NCBI GenBank assembly: GCA_025350445.1
Contig: JANXXV010000001.1
Coordinates: forward strand, 1 to 8,462
Origin: Bryobacteraceae bacterium
Lineage (GTDB): Bacteria; Acidobacteriota; Terriglobia; Bryobacterales; Bryobacteraceae
DNA: 8,462 bases
Direction: 5' to 3'
Shown here in pieces: positions 6,251-8,462 of the stretch. Below the pieces are notes generated by a model, which did no database searches, was not told the origin of the DNA, and saw nothing but the letters and a program-made list of their open reading frames with translations. Every line of letters starts with the position of its first letter. The stretch's first letter is position 1. The translations under genes were made by a program, and so were the position numbers.

Positions 6251-6558
6251 TCCAGAAGGATGGCACCGCTTTGGATAAGCTGCTCAGCAGCAATTTAACC
6301 TATGTTCATTCCGGCGGACAACTGGAAACCAAGAGTGACGCGATCAAGGGGATCACGAGTAAAAAGACGATTGTGGAGCGCGTGGGCTTCACCGGCACAA
6401 CGGTTCGCTTCTACGGCGACACTACGCTGGTGAAGTGCAATGTGGATGTGTGGCACAGCAAGACGAACATCGTTCACATGAACGTGCTGCACATCTGGAC
6501 GAAGAGCGGAAGTAGCTGGCAGATGGTGGCTCGCCAGTCAACGCGGTTGGCTCCTTAG
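6247..6558 (+). CDS. DUF4440/NTF2-like (SnoaL-like) domain protein, frameshifted at its 5' end
   Basis: The frame encodes 103 residues covering nearly all of an NTF2-like DUF4440 domain: MIQKDGTALDKLLSSNLTYV (the conserved first helices), HSGGQLETKSDAIKGI, then the curved beta-sheet with VRFYGDTTLVKCNVDVW and IWTKSGSSWQMVARQST close to the end. Such small cone-shaped domains bind small ligands or act as enzymes or adaptors; the ligand here is unknown. The natural start is almost certainly the ATG at 6140, which supplies a signal peptide and the first helix; the present ATG at 6247 is internal and has no ribosome binding site. If the frameshift is real the product would be cytoplasmic and lack the first helix. 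The gene converges with the minus-strand gene 42 bases further on. Confidence 0.85.
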   Translation: MIQKDGTALDKLLSSNLTYVHSGGQLETKSDAIKGITSKKTIVERVGFTGTTVRFYGDTTLVKCNVDVWHSKTNIVHMNVLHIWTKSGSSWQMVARQSTRLAP

Positions 6559-6600
6559 AAATTGGCTCGATAGCGCGGCGCACGACGAGGTGCGGCGGTG

Positions 6601-8142
6601 TCACTCACCCCTGAAGCACACCGCAAAGATTCCGCCAGGTCGCTCGCCCCAATGTAACCAGTCGGCGCGGATCGCTTTGGCGGTGCCTATGTCAAAGCAA
6701 GTTCCATGAGTTGCGTCGTTGCGGTACTCGTACACGGACTCGAGCGCTCGTTGAATGTTTGTACAGTCCAGACCAAGCTGGTCCAAGAACTCTCGAATCG
6801 CGGGCTCCGGGCGCCGCAATAGCAATGTCATCTGGCCAAGTTGGAGATTGTCGGCTTTTGCACTATGCGACCAAAGTGGTATGTCTCTCCGCTCGACTTC
6901 CCACTCAGGTAGGGGCCGAAGCTTTTGGACTTTTCGATACTTCAAGTGATCGAAAAGACCAGCAAACACGGAGTGCTTCAATTGGAGTTCAAACGCCGTG
7001 GCGATCTGGTGAATTATTTGCCCCGGTGCCGCGAAGTTTGGTGTTCGATAATTCTGCTCACTTGCCAGTAAGTGGGAGCGCACCTGCGGCTTGAGTTTTT
7101 GATATACGCCCGGAAGTTTCTCTAGCAATGATGCTTCGCAGGCATTGGGGTCAGTACTCTCCATGTGAAGTGCTATTTTTTCAAGTTGGACGATGATCGC
7201 GTCCTGCGGCGTCCGAGCCTCGGCTTGCGAACTCGATATGGTTTGGATCATCTCCTCGATGTGACCCAGTTGCTCCCGCAATTCTCGAACCGATACCGGT
7301 TCACTTGGTCGGGGTTGGAATTCGTCCACCCCTGTAGTGGCCGCGCGGTGAGCCAGAAACAAGATGCCTCCAAGGTTGAGCCCCTGGGGAGGCTTGCCGA
7401 GAACCTCCTCCCAGGCCCCCATGCCGCGAGTTTCGTCGACACGTACAAATCCCTCAACCGGGTTTAAATCACCATCTGTTGGCGCCCAAAGGACACCTTC
7501 ATCCTCGGTAGGCCAGGAGCGAACCAACAATAGATTGCGTGCGACCAAACTCAAGTTGAAGAGCGGCCGGTCGATTGCACGTACGATTGTAGAAATTGAA
7601 TCCTGAATCTCTCCGTTCCTCCACTTCAGCCATACGTCACTCCCTTCTGCAAACGTGCCAGCGAAGGCTGACATGAAGCGTCCGAGGTGGCAGCCCAAAC
7701 GAACGGCCCTCCATAAACAGATCGGGCGGATGGAATATTCGAGTTGGGTTTCCAGCTCAATTTCATAATCATCCGGCTTCTCGTAGTCCGCCGGCTCAGT
7801 GGGCATGAATCTTTTGAGCTGCTCATCTCCCAATTCCAGACTCGTCTTGAATATATTTAGCAACCCGGCCCAGGCGATTAATGACTCTTCGTCAAATCGT
7901 TCCAGAGCGGTAACTAGGTCAGGATAAAGGTCCTGGCAGACCTTGCACTCGCCTAGATGCTTTCTGAGAACCGGATGTGCCGATGGATGCCTTCCTTCGC
8001 GGTATGCGGCCGCTGCATTTGTAGTGCTTTCGCACTCGGAGCATCGGACAAAGAGATCACGAAGGGAGCCCAGGGCAAGATCGCTTCGGGGCTTCTGAAA
8101 CAGCAGTCGAGCGAGCGACGATTGGCGTTCGCTCGGCACCAA
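6601..8142 (-). CDS. Large protein with zinc-finger-like cluster and HEPN-type R-x4-H motif, probably 5'-truncated by an IS
   Basis: This is a 513-residue protein counted from a TTG at 8142, which is the first possible start in the frame but has no ribosome binding site. The frame remains open upstream to a stop at 8347-8349 (68 more codons, protein-like, no ATG/GTG/TTG), so the true N-terminus is probably missing. Near the N-terminus C34-x2-C37 and H62-x3-C66-x2-C69 (HLGECKVC) resemble the zinc-binding motif of anti-sigma-factor (zf-HC2) domains. Residues 85-280 are helical-looking and unrecognised. Residues 284-330 could be a coiled coil. Residues 340-480 are helical and end in YEYRNDATHG; R474-x4-H479 is the signature of HEPN domains, many of which are RNases in defence and toxin systems, though non-catalytic HEPN domains also exist. 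No transmembrane segment is evident. The protein is not assigned to a named family; a regulatory or defence role is inference. Confidence 0.8.
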   Translation of the reverse strand: MVPSERQSSLARLLFQKPRSDLALGSLRDLFVRCSECESTTNAAAAYREGRHPSAHPVLRKHLGECKVCQDLYPDLVTALERFDEESLIAWAGLLNIFKTSLELGDEQLKRFMPTEPADYEKPDDYEIELETQLEYSIRPICLWRAVRLGCHLGRFMSAFAGTFAEGSDVWLKWRNGEIQDSISTIVRAIDRPLFNLSLVARNLLLVRSWPTEDEGVLWAPTDGDLNPVEGFVRVDETRGMGAWEEVLGKPPQGLNLGGILFLAHRAATTGVDEFQPRPSEPVSVRELREQLGHIEEMIQTISSSQAEARTPQDAIIVQLEKIALHMESTDPNACEASLLEKLPGVYQKLKPQVRSHLLASEQNYRTPNFAAPGQIIHQIATAFELQLKHSVFAGLFDHLKYRKVQKLRPLPEWEVERRDIPLWSHSAKADNLQLGQMTLLLRRPEPAIREFLDQLGLDCTNIQRALESVYEYRNDATHGTCFDIGTAKAIRADWLHWGERPGGIFAVCFRGE

Positions 8143-8325
8143 AGCACTCGTACGCGGTGCAGTTGGGGCTTCTAGATCGGGATTGAAGTCGTGCTCGGTC
8201 AGCGTTGTCGTAGCCTCATCGATCTCTTCCGGCGTGAAAAGACCGCGCCACTCGGGTTCAAGAACAATCGCCTCGATCGATAAGTCTATACGCCCAACTC
8301 TCTTGGTGGCCAGAAAGTACTCACT

Positions 8326-8462
8326 AGTGTAGTGTAAGTGAATTAGCTATTAATAACAGAGCCGAGAGCCTCCTTCGCACGTTCGATCTTCCGGAGGATC
8401 TCCTCTCCTTTTGCGCGCCATACATATCGTTTGGGATTTTCGTTGCGCGCGGCCAGGTACTC
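8326..8462 (-). mobile_element. End of an IS630-family insertion sequence (partial, boundary uncertain)
   Basis: The transposase C-terminus at 8343-8462 implies the IS end lies shortly after its stop codon. IS630 elements insert at TA and duplicate it; the TA at 8325-8326, just outside the stop and beside the imperfect palindrome around CACTAGTG (8322-8329), is a plausible junction. The other inverted repeat is outside the window, so the exact boundary cannot be verified. Confidence 0.5.
8343..8462 (-). CDS. IS630-family transposase, C-terminal end (partial)
   Basis: Thirty-nine codons and a TAA are visible on the minus strand, continuing past the right edge. The peptide EYLAARNENPKRYVWRAKG, then EEILRKIERAKEAL and SVINS, matches the characteristic C-terminus of IS630-family DDE transposases, where a block of the form NPKPFVWTA is followed by an EIL-containing basic helix. 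The catalytic DDE residues lie outside the window. No ATG start is involved here because only the 3' end is present. It is transcribed towards the truncated zinc-finger/HEPN gene. Confidence 0.85.
   Translation of the reverse strand, partial: EYLAARNENPKRYVWRAKGEEILRKIERAKEALGSVINS

Noticed and set aside
6579..6594. Small inverted repeat between the convergent NTF2-like and zinc-finger/HEPN genes
   Set aside because: Only a 5-bp stem (CGCAC with GTGCG) and no T-run on either strand; too weak for a bidirectional terminator.

Overview
The window is a G+C-rich bacterial segment (my impression by eye, not computed). It most resembles an Acidobacteriota chromosome of the Solibacter/Bryobacter kind. 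The reasons are a paired DUF1549/DUF1553 cytochrome-like protein and Tat-exported DUF1501 protein (a pair also common in Planctomycetes and Verrucomicrobia), a remnant of a large alpha/beta-hydrolase-domain protein, a secreted DUF4397 protein and a small secreted NTF2-like protein. The taxonomic placement is inference from gene content only.

Layout. Bases 2-3415 hold an intact two-gene operon: the 3' part of a DUF1549/DUF1553 gene (its beginning lies outside the window) and, 9 bases later, a complete DUF1501 gene with a twin-arginine signal. Bases 3431-3711 are a decayed fragment of an alpha/beta-hydrolase-domain gene, broken by frameshifts and stops. Bases 3759-4194 hold two small overlapping reading frames of unknown function. 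Bases 4195-5000 contain no gene I can support, but do contain a 17-base tandem duplication and a perfect 9-bp hairpin. Bases 5001-5717 encode a secreted protein with two DUF4397 repeats, followed by two closely spaced strong hairpins (5731-5792). Bases 5809-6128 look like a broken, unrecognised coding region. Bases 6140-6558 encode a small secreted DUF4440/NTF2-like protein whose signal peptide has been separated from its domain by what looks like a one-base deletion.

The right part is on the minus strand. Bases 6601-8142 encode a large protein with a zinc-finger-like Cys/His cluster near its N-terminus and an R-x4-H (HEPN-type) motif near its C-terminus. Its frame stays open for another 68 codons upstream without an ATG/GTG/TTG start, until it meets the end of an IS630-family transposase gene (8343-8462, cut by the window edge). 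The simplest reading is that an IS630 element inserted into or just at the 5' end of this gene.

How the genes work together: only the first two genes can be linked with confidence, as an exported pair probably acting together at the cell envelope (biochemical role unknown). The remainder is a patchwork of single genes and decaying fragments, typical of a plastic region. The zinc-finger/HEPN-like protein beside the IS is the best candidate for an undescribed function, possibly defence-related, but nothing in the window proves this.
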